Shown here: positions 39,025-48,458 of the stretch, piece after piece | Numbering within the stretch: position 1 is the first letter of the stretch | Layout of the letters: every line of letters starts with the position of its first letter | DNA from: Flavobacteriaceae bacterium | GTDB taxonomy: Bacteria > Bacteroidota > Bacteroidia > Flavobacteriales > Flavobacteriaceae | Length of the DNA stretch: 64,000 bases | Direction: 5' to 3' | NCBI GenBank assembly: GCA_030830005.1 | Contig: JAURNV010000024.1 | Coordinates: forward strand, 1-64,000 | Translations under genes and position numbers: made by a program | The notes under the pieces: model-generated | The model's input: the letters and a program-made list of their open reading frames with translations, nothing else | Told to the model about the DNA's origin: nothing | Databases searched by the model: none

Positions 39025-39804
39025 ATGGCTAAAAAGAAAGCTGAAACCACAATCGAAGAAAAATTACGTGCCCTTTATAACCTTCAACTCATTGATACAC
39101 GTATCGACGAGATCCGCAACGTTCGTGGCGAATTACCGCTTGAAGTAGATGATTTGGATGCTGAAGTTGCTGGCCTCGAAAAACGTCTTAGCAATCTTGA
39201 GATTGAAGTTACTGCCTACACTGAAGAAATAAAAACGAAGAAAAACGGGATTGTTACTGCAACAGAACTGATAAAAAAATATAAAGAGCAACAAAAAAAT
39301 GTTCGCAACAATCGCGAATACGACTCCCTCAACAAGGAAGTTGAGTTTCAAGAACTCGAAATCCAGCTTTCTGAAAAGCAGATTAAGCAACTAATGGCTT
39401 TAATTGAGCAAAAAAACGAGATTGTTACTGAAACAAATACCAAACTTGAAGAAAGGAAAAAACACCTTACGCACAAGAAAGAGGAATTAGATGCTATTTT
39501 GGCTGAAACTCAAAAAGAAGAGGATTTATTACTCGAAAAATCTAAAGAGTTTGCCAAAAAAGCGGATGAACGTTTAGTAACAGCATATCAACGTATTCGT
39601 GGTTCTGTAAAAAATGGTCTTGCAATTGTATCGTTAGAGCGGGGTGCCTCGGGAGGTTCCTTTTTTACAATTCCACCTCAAGTTCAGCTTGAAATTGCTT
39701 CTCGAAAAAAAATAATTACCGACGAACATAGCGGTCGAATTTTGGTTGATCGTGAACTTGCCGAGGAGCAAGAAGCCTTTATGGAAGGTATTTTTTCAAA
39801 TTAG
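39025..39804 (+). CDS. Coiled-coil hairpin protein of the CT398/zf-RING_7-like family lacking the zinc-ribbon cysteines
   Basis: Long coiled coil then IITDEHSGRILVDRELAEEQE. Confidence 0.8.
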   Translation: MAKKKAETTIEEKLRALYNLQLIDTRIDEIRNVRGELPLEVDDLDAEVAGLEKRLSNLEIEVTAYTEEIKTKKNGIVTATELIKKYKEQQKNVRNNREYDSLNKEVEFQELEIQLSEKQIKQLMALIEQKNEIVTETNTKLEERKKHLTHKKEELDAILAETQKEEDLLLEKSKEFAKKADERLVTAYQRIRGSVKNGLAIVSLERGASGGSFFTIPPQVQLEIASRKKIITDEHSGRILVDRELAEEQEAFMEGIFSN

Positions 39805-40052
39805 TAGTACTTCTACAACATAGACGCAAAGCCCATTAGGGCCACTCATCTTTTCAGTCTTTTCATACATTATAGTGGCATGATTGTTGTGAATATTTTA
39901 TTCAATAGCCTCTAATTATCTTTAAATATGCTGAACCAACCTACAAGTTAACACCCTTACAGGTTCCTCTGCTATTATTTAGGATTAGTTTTAGGTATTA
40001 AAAAAAGGCTTCTTTTAAAGAAGTCTATGTCTCAAATTCTAAATAATACTAA

Positions 40053-40607
40053 TTGATGAAATATTCTAAAATCCTCTCAAACACAGTGATTATCACCATC
40101 GCCCTTTTGGCAATGGCATGTGCCTCAAAAGAATCTGTGGATATTCCTGGTGCTAACCCTGAACCAAATCCACCAACAGATAACGCAGAAAATGCACCTG
40201 ATTTCAGCTTAACAGATTTGAACGGCAATACCGTTAAGCTAGATGATTTTAACAATAAAGTGTTAGTGCTCTTTTTTTTCGGATACAGCTGTCCAACCTG
40301 TACGTCAGCAGGACCTAAAATTCAGTCTCAACTCGCCGACACCTATGGCTCAAATAACGATTTTGCCATCATAGGCTTGGATGTTTGGAATGGAAACTCA
40401 AGTGCAGTTCAAAGTTTTAAAGATGTCACAGGCATTACTTTCCCTTTGTTGTTGAATGCCTCAGCAACAGCTTCATCGTATAAGTCTTCATACGATAGGC
40501 TACTTGTTGTAGATAAACTAGGAAAAATTCGCTTTAAAGGAACTCGACTTGCCTCTCAAGACCTGGAAAATGCCATAGACGCAGTAAAAATATATTTAGA
40601 TAAATAG
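40053..40607 (+). CDS. Redoxin/TlpA-like thiol-disulfide lipoprotein
   Basis: Lipobox LLAMAC; FFFGYSCPTCTSAGPKI CxxC motif. Confidence 0.88.
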   Translation: MMKYSKILSNTVIITIALLAMACASKESVDIPGANPEPNPPTDNAENAPDFSLTDLNGNTVKLDDFNNKVLVLFFFGYSCPTCTSAGPKIQSQLADTYGSNNDFAIIGLDVWNGNSSAVQSFKDVTGITFPLLLNASATASSYKSSYDRLLVVDKLGKIRFKGTRLASQDLENAIDAVKIYLDK

Positions 40608-40608
40608 C

Positions 40609-41100
40609 ATGATACGGTTTTTATATGTAGCCGTTTTTTTAATCGGTACGTGCACTACTGGGCATAGTCAAAAAATTAGAGATTTTTTATTGGATGATAT
40701 TGCTGGACAGACCTACAGTTTTGCTGACCTCAAAGGAGAGCATTTGACCATTATTGATTTTTGGGCTTCATGGTGTAAACCCTGTCTAAAGGCCATGCCG
40801 AAACTCGAAATTTTACAAAAAAAATACGAAGACAATGGAGTCAATCTAATTAGTATAAATGCTGACGGCCCGCGCAGTATTGCCAAAGTAGCGCCTTTAG
40901 TTAGATCATTGGGGATAAAAAATATTGTGCTAAAGGACATTAACAACGAAGTGATGAACGACTTGAATGTCTTTCAATTGCCTACCCTACTGCTTATTGA
41001 TAATAAAGGACAAGTGGTTTTTAGACATGAAGGATATACAGAAGGTGATGAAAAAGTCATAGAAATGCAGATAATGAAAATACTTGGAGAAATTGAGTAA
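40609..41100 (+). CDS. TlpA-family thioredoxin-like protein (exported)
   Basis: Signal peptide; FWASWCKPCLKAMPKLE. Confidence 0.92.
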   Translation: MIRFLYVAVFLIGTCTTGHSQKIRDFLLDDIAGQTYSFADLKGEHLTIIDFWASWCKPCLKAMPKLEILQKKYEDNGVNLISINADGPRSIAKVAPLVRSLGIKNIVLKDINNEVMNDLNVFQLPTLLLIDNKGQVVFRHEGYTEGDEKVIEMQIMKILGEIE

Positions 41101-41102
41101 TT

Positions 41103-42545
41103 ATGAAAGTTCTCATTTTTTTTACCGTCATACTTTCTTTTCAGGTATGCGCGCAGTTTTCAGGGACCACCCTTTTGGAATACCAATATGGAAGACTTCC
41201 CAACGCAAATGAAGCGGCATTTCATGGTGTTTATAGCAAACCTATTTTAAATTACAGCTGGAATAATCTAAAAGCTACCGTAGGTTTACAGATATATCAA
41301 AGTCCATTCAACAAGCGAAATTATACCGATTTATCGTGGTTAGGTGTAAATTACAAAAACAAGAAATGGGAAATAAGTTTAGGGAACTTTAACAGCACTT
41401 TAGAACGAGGTGTCCTTTTACGATCTTATGAAATCCAAGGCGCCTTACTTGAGGACTTAAGTTTTAGAGGAAAACATTATTTCTACAGAGATGTATTAGG
41501 AGCTAAAGTTGGTTTTAGAAGAAAATCATTTAGCGTTTCGGCATTGTGGGGTCATGTACTTAACAATGTTTTTCCTCCATCACAACCAAAAAAAGATAGA
41601 CGATCTGATGAGATAGCTGCGCTAAGCACAACTTTTAAAAGCTTCCAACAAACGTTGGGAGTATCGGGCATTCGCATAAAAAACATCTTAGAGGAATCTT
41701 ATTATGGCTCATCTAATCTTTCGGGAAGCATCCTACCTTACCTGAGCTATTATGTCTTGGTTGCAAAAAAATTAAATACTATTACTACCGAAAGCAGTAG
41801 CCAAGCTATTTATGGAAACTTAAATTTTTCATTTAACTCGTTAGGGTTAAGTGCAGAATGGAAAGATTACAAGAACTTTGTTTTAGGCTCAGGCATAAAC
41901 GAACCCCCTGCACTTGTAAAAGAACATACATATAGGGTCCTGAATAGAAGTACACATGTTTTAAATCCAAGTAATGAAAAAGGGGTCCAATTTGAAGGCT
42001 ACTTCAACTTAACTGATAATACATCCCTAACCTTAAATTATACCCAAGCAATAAATGATTCGGGAAAAAAATTCCGTTATGAAGAATGGTTTGGAGAATA
42101 CAGCTCCATTTTTTCAGAACAAACTGACTATAGAATTTTCTTAGATTATGCAACGGATGAACTTAAAAATCAGAGGAATAGAATTTCTTCAGGCTTTGTG
42201 GCTAATCATAGGATTAATTCTTCCATTCAGAACATAACTATTGAATTCAATACACAGTCGTATAAGCAAGACCAGTTTAAAACAAAAAATTATGTAGGGG
42301 AAATAACATTGAGGTACAAGAAAAATTTATTTTTATCATTCCTCTATGAATGGAGTAACGACAGGTTTTTAACTAACGATACAAGAACTTGGTATGGAAC
42401 AACATTAAATTATAAAATAAACTCAACAAATTCATTTTCTATTTTTGGAGGCGAAAGGCGTGGTGGTCCAGCTTGTAATGCTGGTGTTTGTTATGAAATT
42501 TTAGATTTTAAGGGCATCGAAATACGATGGTCAACTCGTTTTTGA
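41103..42545 (+). CDS. DUF6029-like outer-membrane beta-barrel protein
   Basis: Signal peptide, amphipathic strand periodicity, C-terminal GGERRGGPACNAGVCYEILDFKGIEIRWSTRF ending in aromatic. Confidence 0.7.
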   Translation: MKVLIFFTVILSFQVCAQFSGTTLLEYQYGRLPNANEAAFHGVYSKPILNYSWNNLKATVGLQIYQSPFNKRNYTDLSWLGVNYKNKKWEISLGNFNSTLERGVLLRSYEIQGALLEDLSFRGKHYFYRDVLGAKVGFRRKSFSVSALWGHVLNNVFPPSQPKKDRRSDEIAALSTTFKSFQQTLGVSGIRIKNILEESYYGSSNLSGSILPYLSYYVLVAKKLNTITTESSSQAIYGNLNFSFNSLGLSAEWKDYKNFVLGSGINEPPALVKEHTYRVLNRSTHVLNPSNEKGVQFEGYFNLTDNTSLTLNYTQAINDSGKKFRYEEWFGEYSSIFSEQTDYRIFLDYATDELKNQRNRISSGFVANHRINSSIQNITIEFNTQSYKQDQFKTKNYVGEITLRYKKNLFLSFLYEWSNDRFLTNDTRTWYGTTLNYKINSTNSFSIFGGERRGGPACNAGVCYEILDFKGIEIRWSTRF

Positions 42546-42603
42546 AGCAATGAAGTTAAAAGCCTTGCTAAGCAACAGATTACTATTGTTATTTTTGTTA
42601 TTT

Positions 42604-42633
42604 TTATAACATATTACATATAATTTGTTATAA
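42604..42633. promoter_or_regulatory. Inverted repeat TTATAACA-N14-TGTTATAA just upstream of LysDH-like gene; candidate operator
   Basis: Exact 8-bp arms read directly; ends 1 nt before the ATG. Confidence 0.45.
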
Positions 42634-42634
42634 T

Positions 42635-43705
42635 ATGAAGAATATAGCACTGCTTGGTTTAGGAAAAGTTGGTACTCTGGTTGGGATATTGCTTAGCAAA
42701 CAGTTTGAAGTTACTGCTTACGACAGTAAAGAATCACACTACCAAATAAAGCTTCCATATAAATGTAAGGTTGCGGATTTGAGCAAACCCGAGGTTATTC
42801 ATGAAATAATGAAAAATACGGACGCTGTAGTATCAGCACTCCCCTTTCATCTCAACAAAAGCATCGCAACCATATGCCATCAAAAAGGCATCCATTACTT
42901 TGATCTTACCGAAGATGTTAGTACAACACATTACATAGAATCATTAGCAAAAAACGCCTCAGCCGTGTTGGCACCGCAATGTGGTTTAGCTCCTGGTTTA
43001 ATTGGAATTATTGGAGGTGAATTGACAAAAAAATTTGATTCCATTCGCGATATTGAATTACGAGTGGGGGCGCTTCCACGTTTTCCCAATGGACAATTAT
43101 CCTACTCTTTTACATGGTCACCAACAGGTGTACTCAATGAATATTTGAACGACGCCGAAGCCATACATAATGGCAAACGGAAATTTATACCCTCACTTGA
43201 TGGCTTTGAGCATATGAATATTGAAGGACAAGAATACGAGGCATTTACCACATCCGGGGGATTAGGCACCATGTGTGCAACTTTTGAAGGAAAGGTTGAT
43301 ACGCTAAATTATAAAACGATACGTTATCCAGGACATGGAAAACTGATGCGGTTTTTACTTTATGAACTAATTCTCAAAAATGAGCTGCCCGAGCTTGAGC
43401 GTATTCTAACCCAAGCAAAACCACCAGTAGATGAAGATTTAGTTCATGTATATGCTGTTGTAGAAGGGTTGATAGATGGTAAAATAATGCGAAAAGAATT
43501 TTTTAAAACCTATTTCCCAAAAGAAATAAATGGCCACAAATGGCGTGCTATTTCATGGACTACGGCGGCTTCATTAGCGGCAGTTGTAGAGATGGTTGCA
43601 AAGGGAAAACTACCTCAAAAAGGGTTTATAAAACAAGAAAATATTCCATTGGAAGATTTTTATACCACACAAAATGGAGAACTTTTTAAAACGACTTCCC
43701 CATGA
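42635..43705 (+). CDS. Saccharopine dehydrogenase-fold protein, lysine 6-dehydrogenase-like
   Basis: LLGLGKVGTLVG Rossmann motif; APQCGLAPGLIGIIGGEL; EAFTTSGGLGTMCATF...YKTIRYPGHGKLM resembling recalled LysDH sequences. Confidence 0.8.
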   Translation: MKNIALLGLGKVGTLVGILLSKQFEVTAYDSKESHYQIKLPYKCKVADLSKPEVIHEIMKNTDAVVSALPFHLNKSIATICHQKGIHYFDLTEDVSTTHYIESLAKNASAVLAPQCGLAPGLIGIIGGELTKKFDSIRDIELRVGALPRFPNGQLSYSFTWSPTGVLNEYLNDAEAIHNGKRKFIPSLDGFEHMNIEGQEYEAFTTSGGLGTMCATFEGKVDTLNYKTIRYPGHGKLMRFLLYELILKNELPELERILTQAKPPVDEDLVHVYAVVEGLIDGKIMRKEFFKTYFPKEINGHKWRAISWTTAASLAAVVEMVAKGKLPQKGFIKQENIPLEDFYTTQNGELFKTTSP

Positions 43706-44613
43706 AATTTACCACCAATACCCCGTTAGACAAGGTTCTTCACGGGCTTTTTACACCTTATGCAAATCGGGTGCCTGATGTAAAAACAATAACATCAGCT
43801 ATGATAGAAAAGGGCTTTATAGCGCAACAAGCAGATATCATAAATGACCACATCGCTTTTCGTACATTGGGTGTGCCGCACTTAGGAATTAAATCGTTAG
43901 AACGTATTTTTATGCATTACGGATACACAAAACAAGACTACTATTATTTTCCAGAAAAAAAGGTAGACGCATACTGGTACAAACCACCCTTAGAAAAATA
44001 TCCCCGTGTATTTATTAGCGAACTCCGTGTAAAAGACCTTACTACTTCATCGGTAGCAATACTTTCAAATTACATAAAAGGAATAGAAGAGGATCCCATA
44101 AATAATCTGGATTTGGGCAATACTCAAGAAATAGTAAACTTTTTGCATAAACCTTTATGGGAAATACCTACATGGGACGACTACCAAAACTTACGTAGTG
44201 AATCCGAATATGGGGCTTGGGTATTATATAATAGGTATTATCTTAATCACTATACCATAAGTGTTCATGCGTTACCTAAACCGTTTAATCAATTGGAACA
44301 TTTCAATTCATTTCTAAAATCATTAGGGGTTCAATTAAATAATTCTGGAGGTGAAATAAAGACAAGTTCTGATGGGTTGCTGCGTCAAAGTAGCTCGGTT
44401 GCTCAAATGGTTGATAGTATTTTTGCCAACAATGACATGCATGCTATTGCTGGAAGCTATGTAGAATTTGCAGAACGTTCGTTGTTGCCACAACATTCGC
44501 ATCTTTCAACAAAAGAAACAAGCAATATTCATCGCCGTGACGGTTTTGAAGTCACTAATGCGGATAAAATTTTTGAAAGTACTTTTCAAAAACAAACCAC
44601 TCGGAAACTTTAA
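43702..44613 (+). CDS. DUF1338 protein, putative 2-oxoadipate dioxygenase/decarboxylase
   Basis: INDHIAFRTLGVPHLGIKSLERIFMHYGYTKQDYYYFPEKKVDAYWYKPP...RVFISELRV. Confidence 0.85.
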   Translation: MKFTTNTPLDKVLHGLFTPYANRVPDVKTITSAMIEKGFIAQQADIINDHIAFRTLGVPHLGIKSLERIFMHYGYTKQDYYYFPEKKVDAYWYKPPLEKYPRVFISELRVKDLTTSSVAILSNYIKGIEEDPINNLDLGNTQEIVNFLHKPLWEIPTWDDYQNLRSESEYGAWVLYNRYYLNHYTISVHALPKPFNQLEHFNSFLKSLGVQLNNSGGEIKTSSDGLLRQSSSVAQMVDSIFANNDMHAIAGSYVEFAERSLLPQHSHLSTKETSNIHRRDGFEVTNADKIFESTFQKQTTRKL

Positions 44614-45983
44614 AAAATACGTCCCGGATTCAATAAGTTTTTTGGATCAATGGCTTGTTTTAAGGTTTTCATTAAAGCTATTTCCGCTTTAGATTTAGAT
44701 GTATCCAAAAAGGTTTTTTTAAATAATCCTATTCCGTGTTCCGCTGAAACAGAGCCCAAATATTTTTTTAGATTTTGATACACTACTGTTTCGATTTTTT
44801 GGCTATGGGCCAACTTATTGTCAGATTTACCAACAACCAAATGAATATTTCCATCAGCAATATGTCCAAAAGGCAGTACCCCCTCAACAAACGAAATAGC
44901 TTCCAATTCCGCCACAATTCGTGTTATTTCAACGTCCATAATATTTACGGGTAAACTGATGTCAAAGTGTTGGGTATAGGGAAAGGGTTGCCGTAGTGCG
45001 TGGGTGTTTTCACGAATATGAAAAAGATTTTCGACTTCTCGATCCGACTGTGCCATAACAGCGTCTACTATTAATTCTGCTTCAGCAGCACTGGTAATAG
45101 CATTCTCTAATATGATGTAATCACTACCTAAATCATTCCCCAAACTCTCAATAAAAACATAATATGAATAGGCTGAATGCATTGGAACACTACGGTCTGA
45201 AGCGGCACTAACTGCTACTTGATATGAAGATTGCCACATGAGTTCATAGGCACTTAGATTTCCAGACAATTCCCTGTCAATATGCCTTAAAAGACGTGTC
45301 ACCTTTTTAAACGTATCCACGCCACACAACGCTGCATACCTTGAAGTTGGCAATTCAAAAAGACGTAAAGACACTCTAGTAATAATACCTAGGGTACCCT
45401 CTGCGCCAATAAAAAGTTGTTTTAAGTCATAGCCCGAATTGTCTTTTATAATTTTTTTAAGTGATGAAATCACCTCACCTGTAGGTAGGACTGCCTCAAT
45501 TCCTATAACCAAATTGCGGGCCATCCCATATTTTAAAACACGCATACCACCAGCATTGGTAGCAACCACTCCGCCTATTTGTGCAGAGCCTTTGGCACCA
45601 AAATGTAAGGGTAAAAAGAGTCCTTTCTCTGTAACTGCATGTATTAGGTGCTCTAAGACAGTACCTGCTTGTGCTATAACAACTTTAGATTCTTGATCAA
45701 TTTCTTCAATAGCATTCATTTTTTCTAATGAAATTACCCATTGATTAGAGGTTGTTTCAGTAGCACCGACCAAATTAGTTAGCCCACCATGCACTACAAT
45801 TTCCACATCATGCTGATAACACAACGCCAAAATTTTTGACACCTGCTCTGTTGTGCTTGGCAGCAGTACTCCTTTTGCTGTTAAGGGAACATCTGTTGCC
45901 CACACGTGAGAAAAACGTGCTTTTTCAGCACCTCCGTACAGCACATTTGACGGGCCTATAATTTTTTTAAAAGCTTCAACCAT
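44610..45983 (-). CDS. FAD-binding oxidoreductase (GlcD / D-2-hydroxyglutarate or D-lactate dehydrogenase family)
   Basis: VVHGGLTNLVGATE, GGVVATNAGGMRVLKYG, FGHIADGNIHL, SAEHGIGLFKK. Confidence 0.92.
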   Translation of the reverse strand: MVEAFKKIIGPSNVLYGGAEKARFSHVWATDVPLTAKGVLLPSTTEQVSKILALCYQHDVEIVVHGGLTNLVGATETTSNQWVISLEKMNAIEEIDQESKVVIAQAGTVLEHLIHAVTEKGLFLPLHFGAKGSAQIGGVVATNAGGMRVLKYGMARNLVIGIEAVLPTGEVISSLKKIIKDNSGYDLKQLFIGAEGTLGIITRVSLRLFELPTSRYAALCGVDTFKKVTRLLRHIDRELSGNLSAYELMWQSSYQVAVSAASDRSVPMHSAYSYYVFIESLGNDLGSDYIILENAITSAAEAELIVDAVMAQSDREVENLFHIRENTHALRQPFPYTQHFDISLPVNIMDVEITRIVAELEAISFVEGVLPFGHIADGNIHLVVGKSDNKLAHSQKIETVVYQNLKKYLGSVSAEHGIGLFKKTFLDTSKSKAEIALMKTLKQAIDPKNLLNPGRIF

Positions 45984-46010
45984 TGATTAGCAATTATCAT
46001 TCAAATATAT

Positions 46011-47876
46011 TCAACCAAATGCTTCTAAAAACCATTGCATCGCATTAGGATTTTTGAGTGCATCTAGTGAAACTACGTCTTCAATTTTTTCACCCAGCAA
46101 AACACGTTTAACAGGTATTTCTACTTTTTTTCCACTTATAGTATATGGAATTTCTGGGGCATGAAAGATAACATCAGGCACATGGCGTGGAGAACACATT
46201 TTTCTAATATGTGCTTTTATTTGCACTTCGTCAAATTCTTTATCCGATTGAATAAAAAGCATAAGCCTGTCTTGAGACTTATCATGTAAATGAATTACTA
46301 GACTATCGTCTATACCACAGAATAGCTCAAGTGCTGCGTATAATTCTGCTGTGCCTATTCGTACGCCGTGGCGGTTTAGGGTAGCATCGGATCGCCCATA
46401 AATAATAATACCTCCATTTTCGGTGCTGGATGCCCAATCACCATGATTCCAAACAGCGTTGAATTTCATAAAATAACTTTGTTGATAGCGCTCAAATGAT
46501 GGATCGTCAACCAAGCTAATAGGCATTGCTAAAAAAGGCGCACTTAGCACCAATTCCCCTGCAGAATTTTTAATCTCCTCTCCATCTTCATTCCAAATTT
46601 CAACAGGAGCTCCTAACATTTTACATTGTAATTCACCCGGATAAACGGGTAAATCAGGATGTCCCCCTACAAAAGCAGTACACACATCTGTACCCCCACT
46701 CAATGAAATAATTTGTGTTTTTGGAAATTGCTGTTGCAAATTCCTGCACACCGTTGCCGAAAGGGGTGAGCCAGTAGAACCTATTGTTTTAAGAAATGAA
46801 AAATCGGTTTTGGATAAAAACAAAGAGTTACTCTCCATTTGCTGCTGAAAATAAACCGCCCCTCCACCAAAATGATGAATACCTGCGCGAAAAGCAAATT
46901 GCCATAAAGCATCTGGGGTTGGGTGAGTTGGTCCATCAGCATATAAACAAAGTGATGCCCCACAAAGTAAGCTACTAAGCGCATAGTTCCACATCATCCA
47001 ACCTGTTGTAGAGTACCAAAAATAACGATCCCCTTCACACACATTTTGATGTAACACTAACGCTTTTAAGTGTTCTAAAAGCATGTGCCCAGTACCGTGA
47101 ACAATGGCTTTGGGCTTACCGGTAGTCCCAGAGGAAAAAAGTGTCCAAATGGGTGAGGAAAAAGGAACAGGAGTAAAAATAATATCGCTTACCGTTTTGG
47201 GCGCATCATCAAAAATGGTATGATTGTCTAAAAAAAGGGTTGCTTTAATTGAGGGAACGTTATGAACAATTTCTGCAATTTTTTGAGAAGTGTCAAATGA
47301 TTTTCCTCCATAAGAATACTGCTTATGTGCAAAAAGTACTTTGGGGTTGAGTTGGGCAAAACGCTCACAAACAGTGTGGGTGCCAAAATCGGGCGAACAT
47401 GAAGACCATACAGCACCCATGGCATTTGTCGCCAAAAATGCAGCTATGGTCTCGGGGCTATTGATGCCGTAGCAAACCACATAATCCCCTTGACTTACTC
47501 CCCGATCTTTAAGATATTGCTGCAACACAACCGTTTTTGCTATTAATTGCGTCCAACTTATTTCAGTATATCCATTCTCGGATTGATATACAAGGGCAGA
47601 ACGTTTGGGCGTTGCATTTCTAAAAATGTGATGGGCATAGTTGAGGTGAGCTCCGCTAAACCATTTTGTTTGCCAAAAGGGCGTGACAGGTTCAAATACC
47701 GCTGTGTAGGGCATATCAAAATCTATGGAAAAAAACGCGGCGATGCTCTCCCAAAATGCCGCTTGTTGCGATATACTCCATTGGTGTAATGACGCATAAT
47801 CGGAAAAGGAGAGATCGTAAGACGTCTCCAAAAAAGTAGTGTACTCACTAAACTTTGAAGTGCTTTTGGGTTGCAT
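46011..47876 (-). CDS. Acetoacetate--CoA ligase
   Basis: WTLFSSGTTGKPKAIVHGTG; FSGAHLNYAHHIFRN; GRSDATLNRHGVRIGTAELY; ~620 aa. Confidence 0.92.
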   Translation of the reverse strand: MQPKSTSKFSEYTTFLETSYDLSFSDYASLHQWSISQQAAFWESIAAFFSIDFDMPYTAVFEPVTPFWQTKWFSGAHLNYAHHIFRNATPKRSALVYQSENGYTEISWTQLIAKTVVLQQYLKDRGVSQGDYVVCYGINSPETIAAFLATNAMGAVWSSCSPDFGTHTVCERFAQLNPKVLFAHKQYSYGGKSFDTSQKIAEIVHNVPSIKATLFLDNHTIFDDAPKTVSDIIFTPVPFSSPIWTLFSSGTTGKPKAIVHGTGHMLLEHLKALVLHQNVCEGDRYFWYSTTGWMMWNYALSSLLCGASLCLYADGPTHPTPDALWQFAFRAGIHHFGGGAVYFQQQMESNSLFLSKTDFSFLKTIGSTGSPLSATVCRNLQQQFPKTQIISLSGGTDVCTAFVGGHPDLPVYPGELQCKMLGAPVEIWNEDGEEIKNSAGELVLSAPFLAMPISLVDDPSFERYQQSYFMKFNAVWNHGDWASSTENGGIIIYGRSDATLNRHGVRIGTAELYAALELFCGIDDSLVIHLHDKSQDRLMLFIQSDKEFDEVQIKAHIRKMCSPRHVPDVIFHAPEIPYTISGKKVEIPVKRVLLGEKIEDVVSLDALKNPNAMQWFLEAFG

Positions 47877-47919
47877 AGCCGTAAGATACGACGTTCTTTC
47901 AAATTATGTATTTTAGGCT

Positions 47920-48393
47920 ATGCAATTACCGAATCCATCTGTAGCCAAGTTATGGGCAAACTTTGTTCAGCAGTACCCAAAATATAAAAATACCCCAATA
48001 CCAAATCACTTTTACTTTTGCGATAATGAGCAAGATGCCAACACTTGTGCTGATCTGGTGGTAAAAAAAATAAAACAAGCAACAGCTACTTCTTTGTGGT
48101 GGTATGAATATCATGGCGAGCCCAGACCAAATATTGGAGATTTATATATCGTAACCGATTGGGAGGGCTCCGCAAAAGCCATTATCGAACTTATCGCAAT
48201 CACACATATCCCTTTTAATGAAGTCGGTGCGGACTTTGCAGAAGCCGAAGGAGAAGGAGATAAAAGTTTGGGCTATTGGCGAAAGGTGCATAAGGCTTAT
48301 TACCAAAGAGAAATGGAAGCTGTTGGTGCACGATTTAAAGAAAACATGATGATTTCGTGTGAGCGCTTTAGAACGGTATACGCACTTCCGTAA
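47920..48393 (+). CDS. ASCH domain-containing protein
   Basis: GDLYIVTDWEGSAKAIIE..., DFAEAEGEGDKSLGYWRKVHKAYY. Confidence 0.85.
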   Translation: MQLPNPSVAKLWANFVQQYPKYKNTPIPNHFYFCDNEQDANTCADLVVKKIKQATATSLWWYEYHGEPRPNIGDLYIVTDWEGSAKAIIELIAITHIPFNEVGADFAEAEGEGDKSLGYWRKVHKAYYQREMEAVGARFKENMMISCERFRTVYALP

Positions 48394-48458
48394 GGCATGT
48401 TTAACTCAACCGTAGTGGGTTAATTTTCCGTGTTTATTAGCTTACTCATGCTGTTAAA

